A stretch of DNA of 64,000 bases from Pseudoalteromonas sp. MSK9-3 (GCF_003590335.1 NZ_MIET01000034.1:238441-302440), one strand, 5' to 3'. Positions 21,276-29,925 are shown, counted from the first letter of the stretch. The notes: a model not told the origin generated them from the sequence alone. Numbers and translations are program-made.

Positions 21276-21648
21276 ACTATTATTTTTATTGTCACTGCTT
21301 TCTTTTTCTGCTAAGGCTGAATATATAAGTGTTGAAGAGTTGAGGGGATCACCAATGACATATGAAGGAACTAAAATTATGGCTACTGGTTATTTGAATG
21401 CACTTGGCGCTTTATATGACAATAAAAAACAGTCAGATAACTTTTCGCCTAACTTTTTAATGGTTAATTTACAAAAAGATATTTCAGACTTTTTTATAAT
21501 AAATTGCTATGGTAAATATGTGGTTATAGAAGGTGAGTTCACTTATCAAAAGCAACGTGATGCTATTATATGGAAAGTCACTAAGTTGCTCACAAAGGGT
21601 GGGGTTGATTGCGTAAAGGACCAAATGATATGGGACAGAACCAAATAA
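21247..21648 (+). CDS. Small exported protein, candidate immunity protein for the Rhs tail
   Basis: A 133-residue protein whose start overlaps the 3' end of the Rhs gene by 29 bases. GGAG at 21237-21240 is six bases before ATG 21247 (an ATG at 21241 lies directly on it). A signal peptide ends at SAKA, then EYISVEELRGSPMTYEGTKI, ATGYLNALGALYD, LMVNLQKD and NCYGKYVVIEGEF, a pattern suggesting a small beta-barrel (OB-like) fold. Overlap with a polymorphic-toxin tail, small size and low GC are what an immunity gene shows; export would put it in the periplasm, where an incoming toxin could act. No family was recognised, so function is inferred from position only. Confidence 0.65.
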   Translation: MFLIVQRVSRLLFLLSLLSFSAKAEYISVEELRGSPMTYEGTKIMATGYLNALGALYDNKKQSDNFSPNFLMVNLQKDISDFFIINCYGKYVVIEGEFTYQKQRDAIIWKVTKLLTKGGVDCVKDQMIWDRTK

Positions 21649-21747
21649 GGTGGGATAGGCACAAATTACTTGCATAACTAGGTGGTTTAATTACTGTTTA
21701 TATGTCCAGTTTTGTGGGTGACTAAAATGGAATACAAAATTTACGAA

Positions 21748-21816
21748 GACACCCACGGTAAATTGATTGTTTTTTATTCTTCGCCTATCTTTTAGATTCA
21801 GCTTAAAAGATAGGCG
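21748..21816 (+). repeat. RAYT-associated palindromic repeat, unit 1
   Basis: Unit of about 69 bases: GACACCCAC, then GTAAATTGATTGTTTTT, then a hairpin with arms CGCCTATCTTTT and AAAAGATAGGCG (21782-21816; 12-bp stem, 11-base loop). Two more units follow, at 21889-21958 and 22130-22200. This is the kind of palindrome recognised by REP-associated transposases. In unit 1 no transposase start follows. Confidence 0.75.
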
Positions 21817-21888
21817 TTTTTCCTCATAATAAACAAAAGTTTAATGAGAGGAATTTAACAAGACACCCACCCAAAAACAATTTTAATT

Positions 21889-21958
21889 GGCACCCATTCA
21901 AAATTGATTGTTTTTTTATTCTTCGCCTATCTTTTAAATTCAGCTTAAAAGATAGGCG
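21889..21958 (+). repeat. RAYT-associated palindromic repeat, unit 2
   Basis: Same layout as the unit at 21748, with the perfect 12-bp hairpin at 21924-21958. The truncated transposase copy starts 9 bases after it. Confidence 0.75.
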
Positions 21959-21967
21959 CTTTCTCTT

Positions 21968-22116
21968 ATGGCCACGGCACGAAAAAGACAAGTGAGTTTA
22001 ACTGATACCAAATACTACCATTGTATTTCACGGTGTGTTCGCCGTGCGTATTTGTGTGGTGAGGATAAGGTAACAGGGCAATCGTATGAACACAGAAGAG
22101 GCTGGATAGAAGACAT
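21968..22116 (+). pseudogene. Truncated RAYT transposase copy
   Basis: The first 49 codons (from ATG 21968 to GWIED) are about 93% identical in DNA to the start of the full transposase gene at 22208. Then the coding region stops matching at the sequence AGAAGAC and the upstream repeat of the next copy begins within about 15 bases. The frame runs on to 22177 without transposase similarity. The catalytic HxH and Tyr parts are missing, so it is inactive. It looks like the left remnant of a second element, fused to the intact one by deletion. Confidence 0.85.
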
Positions 22117-22129
22117 GCCAATTTACGTA

Positions 22130-22200
22130 GACACCCACCGTAAATTGACTGTTTTTCATTCATTGCCTACCTTTTAAATTCAGCTTAAAAGATAGGTAGG
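22130..22200 (+). repeat. RAYT-associated palindromic repeat, unit 3
   Basis: Third unit, directly before the intact transposase start (22208). The stem CCTACCTTTT/AAAAGATAGG carries one mismatch where units 1 and 2 are perfect. Confidence 0.7.
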
Positions 22201-22207
22201 TTCCTCG

Positions 22208-23182
22208 ATGGCTACAGCACGCAAAAGGCAAGTGAGTTTAACTGATACCAAATACTACCATTGCATTTCACGGTGTGTTCGTCGTGCTTATTTGTGTGGT
22301 GAAGATAAGGTAACAGGGCAATCGTATGAACATAGAAGAGGGTGGATAGAAGACAAACTGCTGAAACTTGCCAAAGTATTTTGTATTGATGTGTGTGCGT
22401 ATGCGGTGATGAGTAACCATACTCATATTGTGCTTTATGTGGATGATATAAAAGCTAAAAGGTTAAGTGGTAAAGCGGTTATTATCAGATGGCATAAGCT
22501 ATTTAAAGGCACCATACTGTCTCATAAGTACCTTCAGGGTGAAAGGCTAGATTCAGCGCAACAATATTTTTTAAATAAAGACATTGAACAATTTAGAGAA
22601 CGTTTAGCGAGTATCAGTTGGTTTATGCGGGTACTGAATGAAAGCATCGCTCGAAAAGCGAATAAAGAAGATAACTGTACTGGCAGATTCTGGGAAGGTC
22701 GTTTTAAATCACAAGCCTTGCTTGATGAAGCCGCACTGGCGGCGTGTATGGCGTATGTTGATTTAAACCCGATAAGAGCGAAAATGGCAGACACACCAGA
22801 AACCTCAGACTACACCAGTGCTAAAACACGCTGTGAACATGCCAAAGAGGGCAAACAACCTAAGCAATTAGCACGTTTTGCAGGCAGCCCCCGAAAGCAC
22901 ATGCCAAAAGGTTTACCCTTTGAATTAAAGTCCTATTTAGAATTAGTCGAGCTAACAGGCAGATGTATGCGAGCAGATAAGCGAGGCGCTATCAACCCCG
23001 TTAACTCCCCAATTTTAGACAGACTCAACATAGCCCCAGAAAACTGGCAAAAACTCACCACACAATTTACCAAAGTATTCCATGGCGCAGTAGGGCGACC
23101 TCAAAAGCTTGATAATTATTGTGCGAGCCTAGAAATAAAACGGCGAGCTAATTACAAGCAGTGTGAAAGGTTGTTAGCTTGA
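22208..23182 (+). CDS. REP-associated tyrosine transposase (RAYT, Y1_Tnp family)
   Basis: A 324-residue IS200/IS605-like single-strand transposase. The N-terminal motif [16 protein letters not shown], the metal-binding HTH in VMSNHTHIVLYV (about residues 73-84) and the RAYT signatures GRFWEGRFKS and YVDLNPIRA are present; the catalytic Tyr is expected in the helix after the HxH region, but I did not single it out. Such proteins act on palindromic REP sequences; the repeats at 21748-22200 are the likely substrates. The gene is intact. It follows the toxin/immunity module and may be involved in rearrangement there, which is inference. Confidence 0.9.
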   Translation: MATARKRQVSLTDTKYYHCISRCVRRAYLCGEDKVTGQSYEHRRGWIEDKLLKLAKVFCIDVCAYAVMSNHTHIVLYVDDIKAKRLSGKAVIIRWHKLFKGTILSHKYLQGERLDSAQQYFLNKDIEQFRERLASISWFMRVLNESIARKANKEDNCTGRFWEGRFKSQALLDEAALAACMAYVDLNPIRAKMADTPETSDYTSAKTRCEHAKEGKQPKQLARFAGSPRKHMPKGLPFELKSYLELVELTGRCMRADKRGAINPVNSPILDRLNIAPENWQKLTTQFTKVFHGAVGRPQKLDNYCASLEIKRRANYKQCERLLA

Positions 23183-23282
23183 CCCCTAAAATACCTGCTG
23201 CACCGTTATTGAACAAATAGTTGTAAAGGGCAGTCTTGTGCAATTATGCTCCTGAATAATTGTTCCAATTAAGGGAGTGTTG

Positions 23283-23312
23283 AGATACCGTATAATTATT
23301 TACACGGTATCT
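23283..23312. terminator. Bidirectional hairpin between the transposase and the beta-helix gene
   Basis: AGATACCGT and ACGGTATCT form a perfect 9-bp stem with a 12-base loop in the gap between convergent genes. T-rich sequence after it on the plus strand is weak (TTGTTAG). Confidence 0.5.
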
Positions 23313-23320
23313 TTGTTAGG

Positions 23321-24664
23321 TTAATGTACCTTTTCTACCGTAATCTTACCGTTAGATAATCCGCCGCCACCCGAGTAGTCTAGTTTTGCAAATATTTTTC
23401 CGGCATCGAATTTAAACTTGATCCGTTGGTTGCCTGATACATGACTAATTTTTCCAAAGCTGCTGCTGCCGTTGAAGTTGTATAGTGTGTATTCTTCTAA
23501 AACAGGCTCATAACCGTCCCGTATGCCTGACACTGTTACTCGGTAAGCAGAGTTACCAGAGATGGTAATACGCTCAGGTAATGCTTGCCAGGCTCTGTTT
23601 GCAGGTAAACTAATAGAGGCTGTTTGTTTGATAATGCCATTAGAGTGGGTTGATTGGTTATCGTAATTACCTGAGCCACCTATTGCGACTAATTTACCTG
23701 TTAATTGGGTATTTTTTAATATTGCGCTGTGTTGCCACCAATCTTGCCCGGTCATGCCGTGTATTGTGATTGAGCCTGCATTTTCAGCATCGATAATGGC
23801 ACGATATCTTGCGTTGCTTCTGCCACCTTGTGCAAATACGCCATTGATATCAAGTGTTCTTGAATTTTTTACTTTAAAGACAGTCTGAACACCTTCTGCA
23901 TAGAAGTTTGAAATCTGATTGTTCCAAGTAAAGTGATTTGCTGGACCATAAATCTCAACACCTATATTTGAATTTTGCACTGTTGAATTTGTGATATTAC
24001 TGCCCATCGCGGCCAGTTTTATACCTGTTTGCGATTTTTCAACATAGATATTGTCAAAAATATTTACATTGTTAAACCAGCCGTTGGGTTCAGTATTCCA
24101 ATAGGCCGGTGCGTCACCGTTGCCGTGTAAATTAATACCGATATTGACGTTGTTTATAAATAAATCTTCGAATCGACTCCATATCACCCATTTACCATTA
24201 ATGCCTTTATCAAAGCCCGCTATATCAAGTTTTGAGAAGTGAGAGCGGTAAGACGCAAACGGGATATCAATAGCATTACCTTGCTTCTGTGAATTAGTTT
24301 GAGATAAAGTTAAGTTATGTATTTCAACACCGTGAGCTACTTTGAACATGCTGATGTTTGATGAAGTCACTAACTTTGACAGCTCTCTTTTTTCGCCAGT
24401 TACTTTTATCCTTGAGTGATGAGAACCGCCTGCTACGGTGAAGTCGAGCGTATTCTCGACATTAAAAGTACCAGCGGGAATATAAACTGTTTTATTGTTT
24501 TGAACAGCAAAATTGATAGCTGACTGTATGGCATTACTATCGTCAATGTTATCATTGGCAATCGCACCAAACGCTTGATCTGTAATTGAGATTACGCTGG
24601 TGTCAGCGGCGAGCGCATTGAGTGATGTACACCCTAATGCGAGTAATATTAAGCTTTTTTTCAT
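23321..24664 (-). CDS. Exported right-handed beta-helix protein (pectate-lyase-3 superfamily)
   Basis: A 447-residue protein with a Sec signal peptide (MKKSLILLALGCTSLNALAA). Residues about 25-80 (SVISITDQAFGAIANDNIDDSNAIQSAI; TVYIPAGTFNVENTL) are the start typical of the pectate-lyase-3/glycosyl-hydrolase-28-like fold in tailspikes and polysaccharide lyases. The middle shows beta-helix spacing of Asn- and Gly-rich turns (NNVNIFDNIYVEKSQTGIKLAA). The last 110 residues look like a separate beta-sandwich. It would act on a polysaccharide in the periplasm or outside the cell. Substrate and catalytic residues were not identified. Confidence 0.75.
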   Translation of the reverse strand: MKKSLILLALGCTSLNALAADTSVISITDQAFGAIANDNIDDSNAIQSAINFAVQNNKTVYIPAGTFNVENTLDFTVAGGSHHSRIKVTGEKRELSKLVTSSNISMFKVAHGVEIHNLTLSQTNSQKQGNAIDIPFASYRSHFSKLDIAGFDKGINGKWVIWSRFEDLFINNVNIGINLHGNGDAPAYWNTEPNGWFNNVNIFDNIYVEKSQTGIKLAAMGSNITNSTVQNSNIGVEIYGPANHFTWNNQISNFYAEGVQTVFKVKNSRTLDINGVFAQGGRSNARYRAIIDAENAGSITIHGMTGQDWWQHSAILKNTQLTGKLVAIGGSGNYDNQSTHSNGIIKQTASISLPANRAWQALPERITISGNSAYRVTVSGIRDGYEPVLEEYTLYNFNGSSSFGKISHVSGNQRIKFKFDAGKIFAKLDYSGGGGLSNGKITVEKVH

Positions 24665-24842
24665 GTTTAGTCCTTTAAAATAACAGGTGGTATTATCGGT
24701 TACATAGTTTGCCTAATTTTTTAGGCACAATCAACACGTGAATATACGACAGTACAGTTGTAAAAAGTTATTGAATTTGTCTGATATTATATAGTGTCGA
24801 GATGAAATTTAATTGTTAGGGTTTATATTTGATAGAATAAAT

Positions 24843-24914
24843 AAAAAAAACGCAGCTAAGTAGCTGCGCTAATTGAAATTCAGGGATGAAACAATGCTAA
24901 ACTGCTGCATTCAT
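24843..24914 (-). ncRNA. Candidate small RNA, copy B, with intrinsic terminator
   Basis: Reverse-strand copy of the element at 10453-10526. The 37-base block (24880-24916) differs at one base from copy A, and is followed by a different but equivalent hairpin, CGCAGCTA/TAGCTGCG (24851-24868), and eight T residues (24843-24850). Predicted transcript about 24911 to 24843. It lies upstream of the beta-helix gene on the same strand, so it could also be a terminated leader of that gene; the 180 bases to the next start make a separate RNA more likely. One base change turns the potential short reading frame of copy A into a stop after five codons, which speaks against a conserved leader peptide. Confidence 0.6.
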
Positions 24915-24917
24915 AAG

Positions 24918-24947
24918 TTATGACAGACGATAATTGCAAAAGTTCAA
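24918..24947 (-). promoter_or_regulatory. Candidate promoter of small RNA copy B
   Basis: Reverse strand TTGAAC (24942-24947), 18 bases, TCATAA (24918-24923). Same geometry as copy A. It overlaps the region just before the divergent SLT lipoprotein start. Confidence 0.5.
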
Positions 24948-24961
24948 TAGGGTTTAAAAAA

Positions 24962-25570
24962 ATGCTAAAAAAATATTTTCTCATACCTTTGCTATGTGTG
25001 CTTGGAGGGTGTGCTACTGCACCACCGAAGCAACCAGATGACTTATGTAAAATATTTAAAGAAAAAGAAGATTGGTATTATGATGCGAGAGATGCGCAAG
25101 AAAAATGGGGCTCACCTAAGCATGTATTAATGGCTATGATGTATCAAGAAAGCTCTTTTAGACATGATGCCGCGCCACCAATGGAGTATTTTTTATGGGT
25201 TATTCCGACCGGAAGGGCCAGCTCTGCCTATGGGTATTCACAAGCGAAAACGATGACTTGGAAAGATTATATTAGAGAGTCGGGCAATTCGGGTGCCGAT
25301 AGAGATGATTTTGAAGATGCTATCGATTTTATGGCGTGGTTTGTTTATAAAACCCATAAAGTAAATGGCATATCCAAGTGGGATGCTTATGCACAGTATT
25401 TAAATTACCATGATGGCTGGGGTGGCTATAAGCGTGGCACCTATAAAAAGAAAAAGTGGTTAATGGCGGTTGCCAATAAAGTAAAGCATCGTGCGAGCAG
25501 ATATGGTGCACAACTTAAACGTTGTGAAGCTGATTTAGATAAAAATTGGTTTGAGCGTTTGTTTTCATAA
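24962..25570 (+). CDS. Lytic transglycosylase-like lipoprotein (SLT fold)
   Basis: From ATG 24962 (AGGG about 10 bases upstream) the protein has 202 residues, starting with a lipoprotein signal MLKKYFLIPLLCVLGGC. An upstream in-frame ATG at 24920 would put 14 polar residues before the signal and overlaps the small RNA promoter, so it is less likely. The core HVLMAMMYQESSFRHDA has the Glu-Ser pair of SLT lytic transglycosylases with Glu as the catalytic acid, followed by SAYGYSQAKTMTW. It would cleave peptidoglycan from the periplasmic side of a membrane. The ligand and partner are unknown. Confidence 0.8.
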   Translation: MLKKYFLIPLLCVLGGCATAPPKQPDDLCKIFKEKEDWYYDARDAQEKWGSPKHVLMAMMYQESSFRHDAAPPMEYFLWVIPTGRASSAYGYSQAKTMTWKDYIRESGNSGADRDDFEDAIDFMAWFVYKTHKVNGISKWDAYAQYLNYHDGWGGYKRGTYKKKKWLMAVANKVKHRASRYGAQLKRCEADLDKNWFERLFS

Positions 25571-25681
25571 TACATATTGGATAAATGATACACTCACGAG
25601 GAAGCCTTTTTTATGTTCGTAATTCGTGGTGTTTATCACAGCATATTCTGAATATACAGGCGGGAGCAACTTTAGAAATGA

Positions 25682-25711
25682 AAAAGCCGAGTTCAGTAAG
25701 GCTCGGCTTTT
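25682..25711. terminator. Bidirectional terminator between the SLT gene and corB
   Basis: AAAAGCCGAG and CTCGGCTTTT form a stem with a 10-base loop and A/T tracts on both sides, between convergent genes. Confidence 0.85.
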
Positions 25712-25727
25712 ATCGTTAAAGTCGATT

Positions 25728-27002
25728 TTATTTAGGTGTCTTTCTTTGTTGTGGGAATACTTTGACTTGCTTGATCATATTTTCTTTGATCTCAATTATT
25801 TCTATTGGGTAACCCGCAATACGCATACCTAATTGTGTATCAGGGATATCTTCTAAGTATTCAACAATCAAGCCACTGAGTGTTTTAGGCCCTTCTGTCG
25901 GTAATTCCCATGTCATCTCTTTGTTAATATCGCGAATATTGGCCGCACCATCTACCAATACTGAACCATCGCTTTGTACGTCAACTTCATCACTGGTTGC
26001 GCGCGTTTGCGTTGTGGTAAAGTCACCGACAACTTCTTCAAGAATATCTTCAAGGGTGACTAAGCCCTGAATATCGCCATATTCATCTACTACTAGGCCA
26101 ATACGTTCTTTGCTTTGTTGGAATTTCAATAATTGCGTATTTAATGAGGTGTTTTCAGGAATGTAGTAAATTTCTCTAACGGCACGCAATAACGATGGTT
26201 TGTCGAATTGCTCTTTAGTAAGTAGCCTTAGTGCATCTCTTGAATGAATAAAACCAACGGCATCGTCAATTTGATCTCGATATAACAAGACTCTGGTATG
26301 CTGTGCATTGGTCAGTTGCTTTGAAATGTCTTTCCAGTCGTCGTTTATGTCGATTGCGTTAATTTCATTACGCGGGATCATTATATCTTCGACTGTGACT
26401 TGTTCTAAATCAAGAATAGACGTTAGCATATTCTGGTGATTTGAAGGCAGTAGAGCACTTGATTCATTCACGACCGTTTTAAGTTCTTCTTTACTTAAAC
26501 TATGTTCTTCAATTTGTTGGTTGGAAATACCAAAAATTCGTAACATACCGTTGGTGATCCAGTTAACAGCGATAACGAAAGGGAACAAAACCTTGAGTAG
26601 GCCCTTAAGTATTATTGAGCTTGGAAAGGCTACTTTTTCTGGATACAGTGCAGCTAAGGTTTTTGGTGTCACCTCAGCAAAAATTAACACAACGAGTGTT
26701 AATACAAAGGTAGCGATGGCAATACCCATATCACCATACAAGCGTATACCAATGATTGTTGCCACCTGTGCGGCTGCAATATTAACCAAATTATTGCCGA
26801 TAAGGATTAGGCCTATCAGCCTGTCAGGTCGGCGCAGTAATTTACTAACACGCTTTGCAGCTTTGTGATTTTGCTTTTCGAGGTGACGTAATCGAATACG
26901 GTTAATTGACATGATCCCTGTTTCAGAGCTTGAGAAATAGCCCGAGATCAAAATAAGCAAACCTAAAATAATAAATAGGGTGCTTGTAGATATGTCGTCC
27001 AA
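25728..27002 (-). CDS. corB: CNNM/CBS-domain magnesium/cobalt transport-related protein CorB (YfjD)
   Basis: A 424-residue membrane protein. Parts: CNNM (DUF21) transmembrane domain (about 1-185; GYFSSSETGIMSINRIRLRHLE, EVTPKTLAALYPEKVAF), two CBS motifs (about 205-320; IMIPRNEINAIDIN, VDEYGDIQGLVTLEDILEEVVGDF) and a C-terminal CorC_HlyC domain (about 335-415). The family is linked to Mg2+/Co2+ efflux or its regulation. It is followed on the same strand by ypjD in the order ypjD-corB next to ffh, as in E. coli. Confidence 0.93.
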   Translation of the reverse strand: MDDISTSTLFIILGLLILISGYFSSSETGIMSINRIRLRHLEKQNHKAAKRVSKLLRRPDRLIGLILIGNNLVNIAAAQVATIIGIRLYGDMGIAIATFVLTLVVLIFAEVTPKTLAALYPEKVAFPSSIILKGLLKVLFPFVIAVNWITNGMLRIFGISNQQIEEHSLSKEELKTVVNESSALLPSNHQNMLTSILDLEQVTVEDIMIPRNEINAIDINDDWKDISKQLTNAQHTRVLLYRDQIDDAVGFIHSRDALRLLTKEQFDKPSLLRAVREIYYIPENTSLNTQLLKFQQSKERIGLVVDEYGDIQGLVTLEDILEEVVGDFTTTQTRATSDEVDVQSDGSVLVDGAANIRDINKEMTWELPTEGPKTLSGLIVEYLEDIPDTQLGMRIAGYPIEIIEIKENMIKQVKVFPQQRKTPK

Positions 27003-27063
27003 CAGAGGAGTCCTTTTTGACTTACGAAAGCGTATTAAGCGTTAGCTTGGATTTTTAGTCAAG

Positions 27064-27870
27064 CTAAAACTTAACAAGTATAACTTCTTGAATGAATCTA
27101 CTACCAAAATAGGCTAATGTAACAAGCCCTGATGCACCAATAATAGTAAATACGATAGGTTTGCCACGCCACCCAAATTGATGGTGGCCAAGCGTCACGG
27201 CTGAGAATATGACCCAAGATATGATAGAGAGTACCGTTTTGTGTATAAATTCTTTGTCAAACATGCCTTCTAAAAATGCAAAACCAGACAGCAGGGCTAA
27301 CGTTAACAGCGCAGTGCCCACAGTTAAAAGTTGATAGAGCTGTCGTTCAACTTGCATAAGGGGAGGGAGATGGCTGTGCATAATGGCCAAATCTTTTTGT
27401 TTTAGACGTTTATCTATAAAGAAGAACTGTATGGCATATAAAGTAGCAATAATAAGCACGCAGTAGGCAAGCAAAGACAGCGAAATATGCACAACTAAGC
27501 CAATATCGACATTGATCGACTGCATAACAATATGGTGAGGGACGAATAAACTCGCGGTTAATAGGAGCGCAGCAAAGCCATAAACAACGGGTAATAAGAG
27601 TGTGGCTGGAAACTTTAAAGAGACGGTGGTGACACTGACAACAATAACCCAGCATGTCAGTAAGGCTACGTTCACTGTACTTAAATCTTGCCCTTCAGTG
27701 GTAAATACTGAGTTCACAAGCACAAGCATATGCGTCAATATAGCTAGCGTGCTGAGAATAATTGTCAGTTTATGACTAGGCCCTTCTTTATGAAAGAGAC
27801 GGGATAACACGTGCCCCGTGGCAAGCACATAAAAAACGCTGGCAATAAGTGACAAGCTAACAATCAACAT
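27064..27870 (-). CDS. ypjD: Inner membrane CcsA-like protein YpjD
   Basis: A 268-residue protein with about eight hydrophobic segments, related to the cytochrome c assembly protein family (CcsA/CcmC fold; VHISLSLLAYCVLIIATLYAIQ, SIISWVIFSAVTLGHHQFGWRGK). In E. coli the homologue is called CorE/YpjD and is associated with divalent-cation phenotypes; its biochemical role is unclear. It is divergent from ffh and lies upstream of corB on the same strand with a 61-base gap, so the two are likely co-transcribed. Confidence 0.88.
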   Translation of the reverse strand: MLIVSLSLIASVFYVLATGHVLSRLFHKEGPSHKLTIILSTLAILTHMLVLVNSVFTTEGQDLSTVNVALLTCWVIVVSVTTVSLKFPATLLLPVVYGFAALLLTASLFVPHHIVMQSINVDIGLVVHISLSLLAYCVLIIATLYAIQFFFIDKRLKQKDLAIMHSHLPPLMQVERQLYQLLTVGTALLTLALLSGFAFLEGMFDKEFIHKTVLSIISWVIFSAVTLGHHQFGWRGKPIVFTIIGASGLVTLAYFGSRFIQEVILVKF

Positions 27871-28035
27871 ATGATCTGGGCCTAATAATTATTTTCCTTT
27901 GATAGGCTATTGTATTTTAAGCCTCGCCACTTGCATAGAGTTTCTAAAAAGAATCTTTGTCTGCACTTGAATACTGTATTAGTTAAGAGCATATCAGTAT
28001 AATGCACAGCAATTACGATATATTGGAACCTATAC

Positions 28036-29415
28036 ATGTTTGAAAACCTCCAAGAACGCTTAGGTAAAACGTTAAAAAATATCAGTGGCAGAGGCCGCCT
28101 TACCGAAGAAAATATAAAAGACACGTTACGTGAAGTGCGTATGGCATTGCTCGAAGCCGATGTTGCATTGCCTGTAGTTCGAGAGTTTGTCAAACAAGTA
28201 AAGGAACGTGCGGTAGGTGTTGAAGTCACTAAAAGCTTAAGCCCAGGCCAAGTGTTTATTAAAATCGTACGTGAAGAACTTGAAAGTGCGATGGGTGAAG
28301 CAAACGAAGAGCTTAACTTAGCTGCGCAGCCGCCTGCGGTGGTCATGATGGCGGGCTTACAAGGTGCGGGTAAAACAACCAGTGTCGGTAAGCTTGCAAA
28401 GTTCTTAAAAGAGCGTAAAAAGAAATCAGTTTTGGTGGTCAGTGCGGATGTTTACCGCCCAGCTGCAATAAAACAGCTAGAGACGTTAGCCAGTGAAGTA
28501 GAGGTTGAGTTTTTCCCAAGTGATATTTCGCAAAAGCCAGTCGATATTGCAAACAATGCGATAAGTCATGCGAAAAAGAAATTTATTGATGTTGTGCTAG
28601 TTGATACTGCGGGTCGTTTGCACGTTGACACTGACATGATGGACGAAATAAAAGACTTGCATAATGCCATCACGCCGGTAGAGACATTATTTGTTGTAGA
28701 CGCGATGACAGGTCAAGATGCGGCAAACACAGCAAAAGCATTTGGTGAGGCATTACCGCTTACAGGTGTTATTTTGACCAAAACCGACGGTGATGCCCGA
28801 GGTGGTGCTGCGCTGTCTATTCGTCATATAACGGGCAAACCTATTAAGTTTATGGGTGTGGGTGAGAAAACGGATGCATTAGAGCCGTTCCACCCAGATC
28901 GTATTGCATCTCGTATTTTGGGTATGGGTGATGTTTTATCACTTATTGAAGAAGTCGAAATGAAAGTCGACAAAGATAAAGCCGCCAAAGTAGCAGAGAA
29001 AGTATTTAAAGGTGATGGCTTTACATTGGAAGACTTTGCTGAGCAGTTAAAGCAAATGAAAAACATGGGCGGTATGATGTCGATGCTTGAGAAACTTCCA
29101 GGCATGAATAACTTGCCTGATGCAGTTAAAGGCCAAGTAGGCGATAAGACGTTCTTGCAGATGGAAGCTATTATAAGCTCTATGACGCCAAAAGAGCGTG
29201 CACGCCCTGATATTATTAAAGGTTCTCGTAAAAAGCGTATTGCAGCAGGTTCAGGCACCCAAGTCCAAGACATCAATAAACTATTAAAGCAATTTACCCA
29301 AATGCAAAAAATGATGAAAAAGATGAAGGGTAAAGGCGGCATGATGAAAATGATGCGAAATATGAAAGGGATGATGCCACCAGGAATGATGGGCGGAGGC
29401 GGTCCTAAATTTTAA
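28036..29415 (+). CDS. ffh: Signal recognition particle protein Ffh
   Basis: The 459-residue SRP GTPase binds 4.5S RNA and signal sequences and delivers ribosomes to FtsY. N domain (1-90), G domain with GLQGAGKTTSVGKLA (about 107), DTAGRLHVD and TKTDGDARGG, and a Met-rich M domain (about 300-459) ending MMKKMKGKGGMMKMM...MMPPGMMGGG. Length is that of E. coli Ffh (453). A TATAAT at 27998-28003 is a plausible -10 box. It is divergent from ypjD. Confidence 0.98.
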   Translation: MFENLQERLGKTLKNISGRGRLTEENIKDTLREVRMALLEADVALPVVREFVKQVKERAVGVEVTKSLSPGQVFIKIVREELESAMGEANEELNLAAQPPAVVMMAGLQGAGKTTSVGKLAKFLKERKKKSVLVVSADVYRPAAIKQLETLASEVEVEFFPSDISQKPVDIANNAISHAKKKFIDVVLVDTAGRLHVDTDMMDEIKDLHNAITPVETLFVVDAMTGQDAANTAKAFGEALPLTGVILTKTDGDARGGAALSIRHITGKPIKFMGVGEKTDALEPFHPDRIASRILGMGDVLSLIEEVEMKVDKDKAAKVAEKVFKGDGFTLEDFAEQLKQMKNMGGMMSMLEKLPGMNNLPDAVKGQVGDKTFLQMEAIISSMTPKERARPDIIKGSRKKRIAAGSGTQVQDINKLLKQFTQMQKMMKKMKGKGGMMKMMRNMKGMMPPGMMGGGGPKF

Positions 29416-29445
29416 GGCGCAATAGCATTTTTCTTTAAATAAAAT

Positions 29446-29471
29446 AAAAAAGAGGCGACAGCCTCTTTTTT
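29446..29471 (+). terminator. Intrinsic terminator of ffh
   Basis: AAAAAAGAGGC, GACA loop, GCCTCTTTTTT. Confidence 0.9.
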
Positions 29472-29574
29472 ATTGATCATAAAAGCAGCAGCATGTTATG
29501 GTTGTTTTTTACCCCCCAGATCAGCATTTAATCTACCTAAGTGTCATTTATCCGCACTTCTTACTTGCATTGTG

Positions 29575-29602
29575 GCTAAAAACTCGTACAATTCCCCAGC
29601 TT
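29575..29602 (+). promoter_or_regulatory. Candidate sigma-70 promoter of the rpsP operon
   Basis: TTGCAT at 29575-29580, 16 bases, TACAAT at 29597-29602, followed by a C-rich start region. The transcript would have a leader of about 50 bases before rpsP. Confidence 0.6.
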
Positions 29603-29659
29603 CCTATTGTGGGAAGTAAATCTTATTAATGAAAACAGTCAATCTATTCAGAGGACGGT

Positions 29660-29908
29660 ATGGTAACTATTCGTTTGCAACGTGGTGGCGCTAAAAAGCG
29701 TCCTTTCTATCAAATTGTGGTTGCGGATAGCCGTTTCTCGCGTGACGGTCGTTTCATCGAGAAAGTAGGTTTCTTTAACCCTATTGCTCAAGGTCAAGAA
29801 GAGAAAATTCGTTTAGACCTAGCCCGTGTTGAACACTGGGTTGGTCAGGGCGCATCTCTAACAGATCGCGTAGCTAAGTTAGTTAAAGACGCTCGTAAAG
29901 CGGCTTAA
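29660..29908 (+). CDS. rpsP: 30S ribosomal protein S16
   Basis: 82 residues, same length as E. coli S16. It opens with the family signature [25 protein letters not shown]16 stabilises the 16S rRNA 5' domain during 30S assembly. First gene of the rpsP-rimM-trmD-rplS operon; GAGGACGGT precedes the ATG. Confidence 0.98.
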   Translation: MVTIRLQRGGAKKRPFYQIVVADSRFSRDGRFIEKVGFFNPIAQGQEEKIRLDLARVEHWVGQGASLTDRVAKLVKDARKAA

Positions 29909-29925
29909 TAGGCGTAAGTGTAACC

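Noticed and set aside
22117..22177. C-terminal end of the truncated transposase frame as protein
   Set aside because: Codons after 49 are the upstream repeat of the next copy read in frame, not transposase.
21748..22200. The three hairpin units as a CRISPR array
   Set aside because: Units are about 70 bases, spaced irregularly and linked to a transposase start; no cas genes.
28824..29342. 172-codon reverse frame inside ffh
   Set aside because: Shadow of the Met/Lys-rich M domain.
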